From: Eopsaltria australis
Lineage: Eukaryota > Chordata > Aves > Passeriformes > Petroicidae
Direction of reading: 5' to 3'
Length of the DNA stretch: 64,000 bases
NCBI GenBank assembly: GCA_034509425.1
Contig: JAVTVJ010001861.1
Location: 62,001-126,000 of the forward strand
Position 1 is the stretch's first letter, and each line of letters opens with the position of its first letter. The notes beneath the pieces are model-generated. The model made no database searches. It was given only the letters and a program-made list of their open reading frames with translations, and was not told the origin of the DNA. This document shows, piece after piece, positions 33,866 to 47,200 of this stretch. Made by a program: the position numbers and the translations under genes.

Positions 33866-34393
33866 AGTGATGATTCCCCCTCTACTCTGGTACCTGGTGT
33901 ACTGCATCCAGCTCTGGGCCCCCAGCACAAGAAGGATGTGGAGCAACTTCAGAGGAGGCCACGGAGATGCTCTGAGGGCTGGAGCCCCTCTGCTCTGGAG
34001 CCAGGATGGGAGAGCTGGGGCTGTTCAGCCTGGAGAAGAGAAGGCTCCAGGGAGACTTCAGAGCCCCTTCTAGGGCCTAAAGGGGCTCCAAGAAAACTGG
34101 AGAGGGACTCTGGACAAGGGCCTGGAGGATGGTACGAGGGGGAATGGCTTCAAACGAAAGAGCAGGTTTAGGTTAGATTTTGGGAAGAAATCCTTCTCTG
34201 TGAGGGAGGTGATGCCCTGGCACTGGCTGCCCAGAGCAGCTGTGGCTGCCCTATCTATGAAAGTGTCCAAGGCCAGGCTGGACAGGGATTGGAGCAACCT
34301 GGTTTAGTGGAAAGTGTCCCTGCTCATGGCAGGGGGTGGAACGAGAGGAGCTTTAAGACCCTTTCCAAGCCAAACCATTCTGGGATTTTATGG
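33866..34393 (+). mobile_element. CR1 LINE fragment, about 530 bp
   Basis: This is the longest CR1 copy here. Sense-strand landmarks are gtgtactgcatccagctctg, ggagagctggggctgttcag, agaaatccttctctgtgagg, aaggccaggctggacaggga, gtgtccctgctcatggcagg and a terminal ccaaaccattctgggatttt. It covers the CR1 3' region and is truncated upstream. Confidence 0.9.
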
Positions 34394-35879
34394 TTTCAAA
34401 CACCCTGAAATAGTTTTGGATGGTCCAGAGCCTGGAGTTTGCACTGGAGATTACATAAGGTGAGATCACTGCTGGGCTCAGAACATGCAAAATGGAAACA
34501 ACTACAGTTTAAACCGAATATTTTTCTGCCTGTCCCAAGGAGATTTCACAGGCATCTGTCACCACAGCCAAGCTGAAACCTGACCCCTCTCTGTCAGACC
34601 AGGGGGGCTGATCGAAGCAGTGGGGCCTTGCTGGAGTCTGCTGGAAGGTTGTTCAGTCCTGCTGGCTGCAGGGATGGAGAAAGTGAGTCCAGGGATTGTC
34701 ATGCTGTTGAGCAAAACCAGAGGACTGCTCCTCGCAGCTTCCTGCAGCTCTGCCTGCAAATCCCAAATGGCAGCCTGAGATGCTGAGCCGTGCCTGCGCA
34801 TTGCACAGATGGCTTGTGCACACACAAACCCTGCATTCAGCATTTCTGTGGGATCACCTCACTGAACACTGCCATGGAAGAGCTGGGTAATCCCAGATGT
34901 GGAGCAGGCCCCTTCTCCCCCAGCCCTGGGGTTCCTCTCTCCACCCTTGAACAGGACAAACCATAGGTGTGGGGAAAAACTGCCTGGAAGATCCCAGATC
35001 TCTGATGGCTTTTGGTACTGGTGTGGTGGGATCCTGCCTGTTCTCCCAAGTTCACAGGAGCCTCCTGAGATCCCAAAACCATATTCAGGCTCTTCATGTG
35101 GCATCGTATTTATATATTTAGTTTTTCCGTCCACAGTGGAAGCCCTGTGTATTATTTTGACTTTATTGAGATGCTGTTTATAAACCATTTTTATTTAGAT
35201 GCTCAAGGCCATTCTCTTGGTTTTTTGTGACTGAAATCCCAGCAGATACAACACTTCTGGAAAATATCAGGGAGTCAATGTCTTTTTTTTTCCTCTCCCC
35301 TTATGTCAAAGGTTGACTTAAAATATTAATGCTGCAAAGATTCATTTAAGATATTAAAACTGTTCAGGCAAGAATACATGTACATATTGTAATTACTTCC
35401 TTTTTCTTACAATTAAAGTAATTGGATTATATTTAATGAGCTATTTACATTTAATAATTAAGAAAAGACTTATCTTTCCAGTATTCCCCAAGTGCAGCAG
35501 AAGGGTGGGGGCACTCAGAGCTGTGATATAATTATCTAGGCGTGAGTTGAAACTGAAAGAGCAGTTGAGCTCTATAGAAAACACTTGGAACTGGTTTGTT
35601 CCTACTCTTTCATTAATCAAAATAGTTTAGTGTGTGGCAAAGAAGGGAAGGTTGAGCTTAGCTGCAAATGAGACAGAGTTTATCTGCTGAAAAGGAAGGT
35701 TAAAATATGCTCGAACTTAACGAATAAGTCATTTAGGGGGAAAAAAGCACACCCTCTCTTTCCATATTAATTACCGAGCGCTGCCCAGGAATGAGAATGT
35801 GCTGCTGTATTGTGAGTTGGGCTTTGTTAGTGCGGCAGGCACAAGCCTTTCCTCTGGCTGGGGAGGCTGCTGGGAGCAG

Positions 35880-36040
35880 GGGAAGCAAAGCCGCGGTGCT
35901 CATTAGCGGGGATTCAGGCCGGGACCGAGGGAGGCAGCGCCGCTCGCTCTGCAGCGCCGTGCGGGGCCGGGCTCCTGCGCAGCCACTCCCGCAGCCGGGG
36001 CTCCTGCAGCACCTCCGCGGGGAGCTGTGGGCAAGGGCGC
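35880..36040. promoter_or_regulatory. CpG-rich block inside WASF2 intron 1
   Basis: A short island with many CpGs (ggcagcgccgctcgctctgc, cgccgtgcggggccgggctc) in otherwise CpG-poor intronic DNA, about 8.3 kb after exon 1. It could be an alternative promoter or an enhancer island. Confidence 0.4.
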
Positions 36041-36138
36041 TGCCTGCCTTCCCACCTGCATTGTGCCTCTTCCAGTCAGGACCCTTTGAAGTGAATTCAA
36101 CACTGTTATGGAATTTGAGGCTTGGAAAATTCTGCTCC

Positions 36139-36607
36139 TCTGTTGCACCCTGTGCTGCCTCCAGCTCTGGGGTGCTCAGCACAGGAAGGACATGCACCTG
36201 TCAGAGAGAGTCCAGAGATGTTCCGAGGCCTGGAACCCCTCTGCTCTGGGGACAGGCTGCGAGAGCTGGGGATGTCCAGCCTGGAGAAGGCCCTGGGGAA
36301 ACCTTAGAGCCCATTCCAGTGCCTAAAGGGGCTCCAAGAGAGCTGGAGAGGGACTTTGGACAAAGGAGAATGGCTTCCCACTGCCAGAGGGCAGGGAATT
36401 GGGATGGAATCGTTCCCTGTGAGGGTGGTGGTGCCCTGGCACCGGATGCCCAGAGCAGCTCTGGCTGCCCCATCCCTGAAGTGTCCAAGGCCAGGTTGGA
36501 CAGGGCTTGGAGCAGCCTGGGATCGTGGAAGGTGTCCCTGCCATGGGGTGGAACGAGATGGTTTTTAAGGCCCTTTCCAACCCAAACCATTCTAGGATTG
36601 TGGGATT
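36139..36607 (+). mobile_element. CR1 LINE fragment, about 470 bp
   Basis: A second long sense-strand copy with ccagctctggggtgctcagc, agctggagagggactttgga, gtgccctggcaccggatgcc, ccaaggccaggttggacagg and cccaaaccattctaggattg. It has internal gaps relative to the copy at 33866. Confidence 0.9.
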
Positions 36608-39600
36608 CTAGGACTGAAACCTGCCCAGGCATCTCCCCACATACTCCTGAAGTGTTTTAGGACCTATTGTGGGTTTTCAATACCCAAGTGCACCAAAGCT
36701 ACCTGTTGATTGACACTCATGATGCCACTCTGTGTTGTCACTGACCTTGCATCCTTGCCCAAATTATTCACAGGTTTTGTAGAGAGCACTCTGCTCCCTT
36801 TGCTGCTCCTGTTTCCTAGGAAGCAACAAAGCCAGAGCTCTTGTGGCGCTGAAGGAGCCCTGCCTCTCTCTCCTGATGTATACCCTCACAGCAAAGACCT
36901 TGAAACCTTTCTGTTCTGGAGCTTTAATTCCTGTTTAATCAATAGTTCTGTGTTCTGAGAATCAAATCCCTGTGACAGCTCTCTTTAATTGAGCTAAACT
37001 GCCTTTCTCTTGTCACATCTCTTCTAGAGTTTTATTTAAATGCATTTGTTCTGCCTGTATCCTAGTCAGGTATTGATAGGAACACCAGGTGACCCTCTTT
37101 GTTTAACTTGTTTTTCAGCTAAATGAATGGAAACATTAATTAGTGCAATGGTTTGTTTTTTAGGAATCAAAAAAATAAAAGTCTAGGTCAAGCTGCTGGC
37201 TCTATTAGCACTCCAGCAGAAGCCAGGAGGATCTGTATGTTCCCCATTAGTGACACCCCCATCCTTCCACCCCCAGCCTGATTTCTGACAACAGCTCTGA
37301 GCGAGTCCCTCTCCAGGAGAGCTGCCTGGTATTTATTCCAGCAAGATCATCTTCAGCTAAGCTGATAACAAAAAGTTTAAAAGGAAGAGCCAAATTTTCA
37401 GTCACACCTGTGCAATCCCCTTGAGGGCAGTAAATGATGATGATAATGCATGAGCCAGACAAAAAAACCCGCAGAAAATGGCTTTCTGAGCCTCTTTTGC
37501 ATTTTTCAGAGCCAGCAGACTGAAGGGGGGGTGGGGGGGAAGGCAGGGGAGGAGAAAAAAAGGTGTATTTTTACTCTGGGATTGGAGCAGGCTGGATGTT
37601 TGTTGTCTCAAGGACTCCACGCTGTACAATCCTCGTTATGCTGCGGGATCAGGGCTGAGGTTCCCAGTGTCAGAACATCTCTGTGGAAAAGGGCAGTGCT
37701 GCTCTTGCCCCACATTATTGCCCAAACATCCTCTTTCATAACACCAGCAGATCAGGCCTGCAAAGAGTTCTCCACTTGGTGATTGAAGTGCGTTATTAAT
37801 ACACTGAGGGGTTGTGGATGTGGATTTTTGTGATCAGCTCAGTGTGTTCTCCCAAAAGTCCTGGATTTTCAGTAGATCCTGCTTCAGGAGAGCTTTTGTG
37901 TGATGGTGGGTGAAAACACAGCGTGTGCTTCCCATCCCACCGGCTGCTGAGAGATGGTGGGCAATGTTTTCCGCTGCGCCCGGGGGGGTTTTACTCGTCT
38001 GTCTCCCCCGTGGTTTTTTGGGAGAATAGACCACTGTGAAAGGAAGCAGCCCTGCAGCTGCCCTTCACTGCTGACTCCTGCTCAGCTGCTGGCAGGCTGG
38101 GCTGGTAATGACAGATGAGCCTGTGACGCGTTTTTGGGAATGAATACTTGTTACAGCTGGCGGGATGGAGTAGTTTGTGGCATCACATGGCAGTTTGCTC
38201 TATAATTTCGCTCCCTATTGCTCGGATGCAGCACTGATTGCTGGGTCTCTCTCCGAGCGTGGAACTGGAGCATTTCTGATTGCCGCATCCCACTTCTCTG
38301 TGGCTGCATTGTGAGCTTGGATATAGCCCTGAGCACTCAGCAGAGCCTTCTGCTGATTTTTTTTCCCCTCAGTTCTCCCTGTGTGTGTGTGTGGCTGCTG
38401 CTTCCCTTTCTGCAAGTCTTTTGGGGTTACATAAAAGCCTGTCTCTTTCTGGCCATTACAGCTACATGGGGGAGTAGTTACTGCTGAGAGAAGCTTGAAA
38501 TTTGAAGCAGAGTTGTCACAGACATTAGAAAGAACAGTCGGTCTGCGTTGGCAAGCTACCGAGTTAAGTCTTATTTCATACTGATGGGAATTTCAGATCT
38601 GATTATCTCCTTTCCCCCTCATTCCCAAACCTGCTGGTGTGTCTAATCCCCCGACGGGCACTCCTAGAGGCGGCTCTCCAAAGCGCTTAGCTGAAGGCTT
38701 GGTCTTCTTGACTGTGCTGCCTGTTTGTGTCCAGGCAGAGGATTTTGTAAGCCCTGCTGAGGGCAGGGTGGTTGGTCACCCTGACGTACTTGGAAATCAA
38801 GCCTAAATTCCCTTCCCTTTCCCAAAAAAAGCGTTCTGCCCTCCTTAGGTGCTTTGTGCTACACCAGACACTATGACAGATGATCTCACTGCTGGGGTCC
38901 AGATTTATTTGCAGATGGTCCCTGATCTAAGAGGTTGTGTGTCACATTGAGCGGGGAATTACCCAGGTGACTCCCAGTAACGCTATGCTAACTGGTCGAA
39001 TACCAGTGAGGAGAACCTTGCCAGATCTCTCCCTCCCTCCAACTCACCTGTTATTTACAGCTCTTTGTGTGTGTTGCATCCACAGGGCTCGCCTTGGAGT
39101 CCTGCCTGCCTTCTCCTCTGCACCACCACAGTGACTGTGCTATCTCCCTGCTCTAAAAAAAAAACAAAAAAACCCCAAAACAGATCTGGTTCCTCTCTTG
39201 CTGTGCAGTACTGTTTTCTGCTCTGCTCCAAACCACTTGTTAAGGAGTATTTGCTGTGAGTTGCTGTTTTCAGTTGACAGAACTCGCCTTGGAAAGCAAA
39301 TACTCAATCCTAAAACATCTCTGTATTGCTTCTCAATAGTTGTAACCAAAGTCTGTCTCCTTTATTGTTCCTAACAATTGTTCAATTTTACTGTGCTAGC
39401 CCTATTTATTAAAAATAGTCAATAAGATGCAGCTTTGTGCGAGGGGTTTATGGACTGGCAGTTCTTGTTTGAAACAAACCAATTGTACTTGATTCTAATC
39501 CAGAACTGGGATTCCTGAGTGATCTGCTGCTGCAGAGCTCATGGGGAGAGCGGTCGATGGCTTGCTGATAAGAAATCTTGGAGCAGCACACTTATCTTGG

Positions 39601-42496
39601 ATTTACCTCAGCTTTGCTTAAAGTGCTGGATTCGGAAAGGCAAGAATTGCAAGCCACACGTTTTTCCCCCTTTTCGAGCCTGTGTTGGGCCACGCTTGTT
39701 CCCCAGTGCCCAAGAGTATTTACAGAACTAATTGCCAAAGGCAGAATCCTCTTAAAAGCTGGGGAGCAGGACGTTCAAGGTGAGAGCTTATTGAGGCGGG
39801 AGCAGGGTGTCAGATCAGCAGCCACGGGAAGAACTCTACACATGGATCTTGCTTTCTTGGAAAAACATGAGGTGTCCAAGACTATGATGTGTGCAGTGAG
39901 AAAGGACAGGAGTTGTTGGGAAGGATGATGGGGAGCAAAAACTCGGTGAATCCTGGAAACAAGGTGCCAGTTGAGGCTGGAAGATCAGTAGGAATGTAGG
40001 AGCAGTGAGTTCAGCTTCCAGGGCTTTTCCATGCTCAGCAAACTTTTTTCTGGGCTGGAGCAGGCCAGGGCTCGGCAGCGCCTGCGTAAGCATTTTGGGA
40101 GAGGGGAAATTATGAGGCATCCTGGCAATGCCCAGCTGGAGGTGGGGCAGCAAGGGGAAAGGAGCTGCGGGGCAAAGCTGGGCTTTTCAGATGGTTTGGC
40201 TTTTACTCACTGCCATCATCAAGGCTCTTGGAGCCTTCTGTGCTTCAAGTCATGATTTGGAGGCTTCAGAGGAAGTGCTTGGGAGCAGGTAGGAAGGGTC
40301 TGGTTCAAGTGGGAGAGGAAAGTCATTTGTTTCCTTGTTTTTAAGCAGGTGTGAAGCACAGTGGTTGGGAGGATGAGTCTTTTGAATGTGGATTGATGCA
40401 GCAGGGTTTGTGGATTTTCCTTAGGGCTCTTCAGCCAGCAGAGATCACTGAACTTCTTTCCTCACACTGTGTTTCAATTTGATGCCTTTCTTTGTTTTCC
40501 ATATTCATTAGAAATCTGTTGCAGAGTTTTCTGTTTCTAGAGGCAGTTTCCTTTTACTTCTAACATACTTGATCTCTTCTCCCGTTACACTGGGATCAGG
40601 GCAGGTCCTCTGTGCCCATGTCATTCTTGCAGCTTCTTTAAAAACAGTGTTTACACCCCAAAACTCTACACTCCTGAAACAAATCTGATCTCCAGCATTC
40701 ATAAGCAAATGGAAACGCTTATCTTTGCCCCAAAGATAAGGATTGTCGGCCTTGCAATTCATTTAAGTTGCATCTGAATGGTAGGATTTAGTTATAATAT
40801 ATGGTCTGCGGTCACTGTGTGACAGTGACTAATGCCTGATGACCAGGCTGGCCAGCCGGGGTGGAATTCTGCTGTGCTGTCATGCCCTGAGCACGGACAG
40901 TGAAGCGGTTCTGGATGGCCCGTGCTTGGCACTGTGCTGTCAGTCGCCTCCTTAATGACTCTCTTAAAGAATAACAGCACGAGCCTCCCAGAAAGTATTT
41001 TTAGCTTTGTCCCTTCTTTCATTTACTGTGTCTCCTCCCTGCCCCCAGCTCATGCCTTGTGTTGCCTCCAGTGTTTCACTTCCTCTTCCCCCTTTGCTCT
41101 CATACCTTGTCCCTTCTCCACACCTGGTTTTCTGCCCTACCTGACTCCAGCTTTTGAAATACACCACTTATTTTCCAATTCACACTATTAATCTTTGTCC
41201 CACCTACTCACGAGGCATGAAGGTTTTATAGGAGCCCATTAGCTGTTACCTCTATCCCTACCCTCCAAATACTCCAGTAAAAAGCAGGGTCTAACAGTGT
41301 TGTTGTGGGGGCATCACCTGCTCTTTTTGCAGGTCCCAGGTTTCCTTCATAAAATCTTTAAGCTTCTTGTCCTTCTGCTCAGAAGAGAGGAATTTTTGCT
41401 TTAAAATGCCTCTTACCCAAAAGCTGCGGGAGAGCAGGGTGGTTGTCCACAGCCCATCCTGCCCTTCCTGCCTTGATCATCTCCGATGCTCCACAGGGTT
41501 AATTTAAACCCTTAGGTTGCTGGATCCTGGCTGGGTTTAGGGGCAGCAGAGCTGTCCCCGTGGCCTTGGGAAGCACTGCTGTGATCATGAGGGCAGAACT
41601 CTCCTTCTGCAGTGGAGTGTGGCTGGGAGGGTGGGAGTGGCTGGCAGGATGAGCTGGGCTATAAAGGGAGTCTTTTTCTTAGCCTTTATCTCTGCTGTCT
41701 TGCACCAGTGGAAATTTGTGCTGTACATGTGCTCTACCTTAGTTTTTCTTTTAAGAAAAGCAGTTCTCACCACTACTCCTTGCTTTTATTTTCAAAACAT
41801 GCTTTGAAGGCAAACACTTTTGGGGTAACTGTATACAGGCAACATATTCAGAGCCTTTTTTTGTTGGTATTTGAGGCACTGTTTCTGCCCTGTTTTCTCC
41901 ATCCTTGTAGAGATCAGTGCTACCTGCATTTATCCAACCATGCTACCCATCATCTTGGGGGTTTTTTGTCTCCTTTTACATAGTACACTCAAATCTTATC
42001 CCCCACTTCCAGGCTTATTTTTATCTTGCTGTTTTCCTTCTGTCTGTCCTCCACCTTGGAAGGTTTCCATCCAGGCTGTCCACTCCAGCTCTGCAGATCC
42101 CACCGCGTGTGCTCCCTGGCCGAGCCCTGGGGAAGCACAGGGGAGAAGCTGGATGCAGGCAGCCTGCAAATGCTGCCTTGTTTATGAGAGCTGCTTGTTG
42201 GTGCAGACTGCAGTCTGGGGGGAGCTGGGAAAGTTTGTCTGGCATGAAGCACTAAAGCTGACAAAAGATTGTAGGGCTTGGGCTGGAATCGATAAAACAC
42301 AGGGTGTTGGGAAGGGAAGGTCAGAGCCCTTCCTTAGTTCACCCTGTTCTTTAAATATCCCAGCAGTTACTGATGGCTGCCGTGGACACAGGGAAAAACA
42401 ACACGGACTCAATCCTCGGAGGGTCTTGCTTTTGTTTATTTGGATGCAGGTCTGGCTCCCCTGTACCATAAGGTGTTTGGTTTTGGGGACCCTTTC

Positions 42497-42600
42497 TGTG
42501 CAGCCTGGTCTCATAGCAGGAGGTTGGAACAGGATAAGCTTTAAGGTCCCTTCCAACCCAAACCATCCTGGCATTCTGAGATGCTGTGAAATCCCTCGTG
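42497..42600 (+). mobile_element. CR1 LINE 3' end
   Basis: Sense terminus: gcaggaggttggaacaggat, taaggtcccttccaacccaa, accatcctggcattctgaga. Confidence 0.8.
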
Positions 42601-44103
42601 TAGAGGCGTTGCAAAATGGTAGCAACCTACATCTGCTTGTCTGGGAGATATCCCAGCACCCGGTGCTGCGGCTCTTGAACTCCTCTGCCTTAATGGGTCA
42701 AATTTAGCAATTCAAAATCTGGCTTGTGAGGTAATTAGGAGGGATAATGCCCACTTCTTCCTCTTAACACCCTGATAGAAAAGCATCCAGGAAGGACTCC
42801 TGGACCTCAAAGATAAGCTGCCAGCTGCCACAGAGACTATCAAAGGGTGGCTCAAAGTCAAGAGCAAACAGCTGATTTTTTATGGTTCTTGGGTTTTTGC
42901 TGGTGGTGACAGGAAGCCATGTTCCCCAAGCTGTTCGCTTCCTGTTTTATTTTTACACCCAGCCCGAGCAGATCCGCATGCCTATCACATGGGAGCTGCC
43001 TGCTTCTCTTGGGTTGTTCCTCAGCTGACCTAGAAAAGTGATTCTCTCCCCTTCTAAATTAATCAAGAACTCTGGATGTATTTGCTTTCACTTAGTCCTA
43101 AAGATTTCAGGCATGTATGATGCTCCGTGTAGTGGGCTGGTCACCCAGGTTTCCTTCTCCCTCTTGGAGCTGGACGATCTGGGAGGGAGCTGTTTGATGC
43201 TTCAACGTTTGGGCCTGTTAGCAAAGGAGATTTTTGTTAGTTCAAGGCACCAACGTGCACATAAAAGCGTTTTCTGTCCAAAGCATGACTTAGGTTTTCT
43301 TCAGGTTTTTTATCTTATTAGTTTTTTAAAGAACTGGAAGTTTGTCCTGCCTGTTGTACAATCAATCCTGATTTGTTTCTGAGCACACTCCAGTCCTGCA
43401 TCCTGATTAGAGCTCCCTCAACCTTAAACTGCTCTAGCACAAAAACAATGGTCGAGTGTAAACCTCATCCCCAGGGGATTTCCCAAGGGAAGAGGGGTGC
43501 AGCCTGCAGGATAAGGAACAGTCACCAGAAAGTTTCCTGGTCAGCTGCAAGCGCTTCCTGTTGTTCCAGGAGAGCTCCGTGTGCTGCTCCAGGAGGGAGG
43601 CACCACGCGTGCTTTGGCGTGCTGGGAGAAGCTGTTTTGTTCTTTCTTTTTTTTATAATAACATCTCCTGTCTTCTCCTCCGCGGTTTAAGCAACTATTG
43701 ATTGCAAGTTTGAGATGTTTCTGAAGAGGAGCTCGCAGGAGCCGTGCCAGGCGCTGTGTGAGCGCGGGAGGCAGGAGCCCTGTCCGGGCAGCGGCTGGGC
43801 AGGAAGGGAGCAGCGGCTGCGGCGCTGCCAGCAGCACTGGCGGTGTGGGCGAAGATGTGGAGCTCTCCATCTCTGCCTCTGTACCTGGGCTGGTGGGGCT
43901 CTGCTGTCACTGCAAGGCAGAGAACAGGGGGATCTTTATTTCTGATGAACCAGTTTTCTCAGGGTGGGGAGGGGGGGAAAGAAGGCTTATAAATAAAGCC
44001 ATTTGAGAGCAGGAAAAACGAACACCATGGCTCTGGTGTGCCTGGAATTTGCGGTTGAGTAATCCTTTCCTGTTTCTTTTTTGGGTTGTTTTTCATCTTT
44101 CAG

Positions 44104-44257
44104 AACAGTGCCTGAAGCAGGTCCACCATGCCGTTAGTAACGAGGAACATTGAGCCAAGGCACCTGTGCCGTCAGACGTTGCCTAGCGTTCCGAGCGAGC
44201 TGGAATGCGTGACCAACATCACCCTGGCAAATGTCATTCGACAGCTGGGCAGCCTGA
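44104..44257 (+). CDS. WASF2: WASF2 exon 2 (start codon at 44128)
   Basis: Acceptor tttcatctttcag ends at 44103. 24 nt of UTR precede ATG. Coding part is 130 nt, ending in phase 1 before gtgagt. It encodes [19 protein letters not shown] through QLGSL, the start of the WAVE homology domain. One residue (VPS in place of mammalian VRS near residue 22, from memory) differs in an otherwise very conserved segment. Confidence 0.95.
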
Positions 44258-47200
44258 GTGAGTACCATGGCGAGCCTGCGCGTTGCCCTCAGGAGTCGCT
44301 ACTGCTCTTTATTTAGCTCCCTTTCTACTCTCGTGTTCCTATTTCTCCCCCATCTGCCTTCCCTGGGTAATGCTAAAATGTTTTCCTAAAGAAATCTGAT
44401 GCTAATTTCATATCCCTGGTCCCACTGCCTTCCTATCGAAGAGAAAATGGGGAGGGGGGTGTGTGTATGTGTGTGTGCATGTGAGAGGCTGCAGTGAAAC
44501 TGCAGATGGAAGGACGGAGCACAACTCAGGCTTGTAAAATGGGAGGCTCTCGGAGCAGGCAGGATCTTGTGTTAGAGAACGTGCCTGTAATTGCATGTGC
44601 TACTAAATGGAGCTTGACTCTGTTGAATCTACACCATGTCAGTAGTCTTATTTTTAATGAAAGATAATTAAAGCCCCCACACAGAAGCTCCTGTTTGCCC
44701 CTGCTGCTGTTTGTTGCATTGTGACTCCCAAAGACCCATCTGAGCCAAGTGGTGCCCCCAGAGCGTCGGTGGTTGGGGCTGCTCACTGAAATGGCAGCAT
44801 GAGCTGGAGCCATGCCTGGCTCAGCTCTCCAGTGGGCTGACCCATAGTCTTGGAAAAGCTGGAGGGAAAACACAGGCCTACACGCCTTAGGAGAAACGAA
44901 GAGTTAATTGTGGTCTCTCCGGGATGCCTCCATACTCCATTGAAATGTTCTGGGTTCTGATTAACCACCTTTGTCCTTGAAGCGAGATTTGATAATCAAA
45001 TTAATCTATTGTTTAGCTTCTCTGGGGTGTTTGCAAGCCCTTCTGCTTGCTCTGCAAAGCAAGCCCTTGTCTTCCGCCATGTGGCAGGCAAAGTTTGGGT
45101 GCAGCCTCTTTCCAGCAGTGCAAACCATGGCTGTCACTGAAATCTGGGCCCGTGTTTGCTGCCAGTCGGTGTCACATTCTGTTGGGTTGGAGAAATGTCA
45201 CTGCACAGGCGAGACCAGGCTCTCTGCTCGCATTCAACTGGCCCTCGTCATTCATTTGTTAGGTCTGGTAGCCAAGATGGTTGTGGAGTGTGAGTGAAAT
45301 CCATCTCTTGCATGTGAAATGGTGAGGAAGGAGGCAGTAAAGCTGTGCAAAGCCCAGCTGCAGGGAAAGCTCATCCCTGTTCAGAGACACGCTGTGGGTT
45401 AGTGTGACAGCCCTGGCCAGTTCCCACAAGTTTAGACCTTCTTTGCACAGATATTGAGAGCATCTGTGCTTCTGAAGTGCTGGGAGCCAAATCGCAGCCC
45501 GGTTTCTTCTTCAGGAAGGTACCCTGGGAGCTGGGATGTGGGGAGAAGGTGTGAGCTGCTGGACCAGTCACGGGTACCTGTGTGGGGAACTGAGGAGAGG
45601 TGCCTCCTGCTGACTCTTGGTGTGAGAGGAGAGCAAGGCAGGTGGGAAGGAAATGCTGAGCACCCTCCACTTCCCCAGGGTCAGCAGCTCTTTAAATAAA
45701 GCAATGTTTAGACTGTGCTCGCACCCAAATGACCAAACTCCTGCCCCTGCCCTTTCCTCTCTCCTCCAAAAAACAAATTCTCTCTCTCCTTGTACCTTGA
45801 CTATTACAGGAACGTAGAGCAGGTTCAGTAGGCTGTGACAGCCCTGTCAAGTGAATAATCAGCCATGCCTGGTGCACCACAGTCTCTTTACAAAGATGCA
45901 AACATAAATCTTGTCAAACTTTCATATTCCAGTGAGTTTACCCTTCGTTACTATCGCAGCTGGGAGCACTTTGTATAAGTCGACTGTGCGGTTTTGTGTG
46001 ATTTTATAGAATCCACAAGCTAAAGATGGAAGGACCTATTAAATCATGCCGTCTGTCTTCCTTCCAGTGCATGACAAAGATAATTCTGATTGTAAGCTGC
46101 ACTTTTGCAGTCAAAGTAACTAAACTAAAAAATTAATCTCTGTCTTACCCCATCTAAAAGTGTTTGTGAAGCACAGGTGACGTGTGAGATGCTGGGTGAT
46201 AACTCCAGATGCACTTACACAGGCAAGGGAACACAGACCATCCCTTCTCTCTCCAGGCTCAAAACCAGTATAGAAAATGATGTTATATATTATTTTATAT
46301 TTGAAATATACTTCGCAAACCAAAGACTTAATTTTTCCCCTAGGGCTTGTTGCAGTTCCTTGTGAAATTCAGAAATGTTTTTCACTTCTTGTGAAAGTAC
46401 AAATGAAATTACAACTTTTCTTTTTTTGAGCTGTTGCTGGAAGGTTTTGCATTTTCCCACAGATAAATTTTTACTCTCTTTGGTCAAATAGGAGAGCTGG
46501 TCTGTGCTGATGTTGAACATGGAGAGTGCTTCATGAAACATGGCTACAACAAGAGCTACCTGGCCCTTAGATCTCCAAACATAATTCCTTCTCATGAGTT
46601 TGGGTTTGTTAATTGAGCGTATGTGGAGTCTGCATTGTCTGGGAGGGTGGAAGAAAGAGGTCAGTTGAAGTTAACCTTCAGCATTTGCTTTCTACAAACA
46701 CTTGGACCTGGCATTGCCACCAAAAGGGGTGGAGAAGGTTGAATTTTAACCTGGCTCGTTCCCTGTGCTTGGCAGTGTAAGGAGATCTCCTGGGAGCAGG
46801 AACAAGGAGTTGATATGTCAGGTTAGATAGCTGGGAGTGTTTGTGCAGCTGGGCTTTGGGGGATGCCCTCGCCTTGCCTTGTGCAAGGGGTGCTTTGTCT
46901 CTCTGACTCTGCAGACAACCACGTTTTCCAAACTTGCTGTTGAAATTAGACTTCCAACTGTTTTTTCTTTCCTGAATGTCGGAGAGGATCTTTAGGAGTA
47001 ACAGATTCCAGAACAAACTGTTGACCATATGATGATGCACTTCAAAACCAGACTGCTTATTGGGAGCAGCCTTGTACTCAGCAGCCGTGGCTGGAAATGT
47101 TTCCCATCAGTGGGAACACCACGGGCCCATGTCTGCGGTCGGTGCCAAGTCTGCTCTGCTCTGCTCCGTGCTGTCCTCAGCGTGGTTGGGGCTCCCTGTC

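Larger units (their letters stand above)
27549..44103 (+). other. WASF2 intron 1 (16.6 kb)
   Basis: The intron has a gtgagt donor and cag acceptor. It holds CR1 fragments at about 28973, 31943, 33866, 36139 and 42497, a GC/CpG-rich block at 35880-36040, and AT-rich low-CpG stretches such as 35290-35480. No gene is supported inside it. Confidence 0.8.

Noticed and set aside
41871..42707. 278-codon + strand frame in WASF2 intron 1
   Set aside because: It runs through a CR1 end and has no similarity or splice support.
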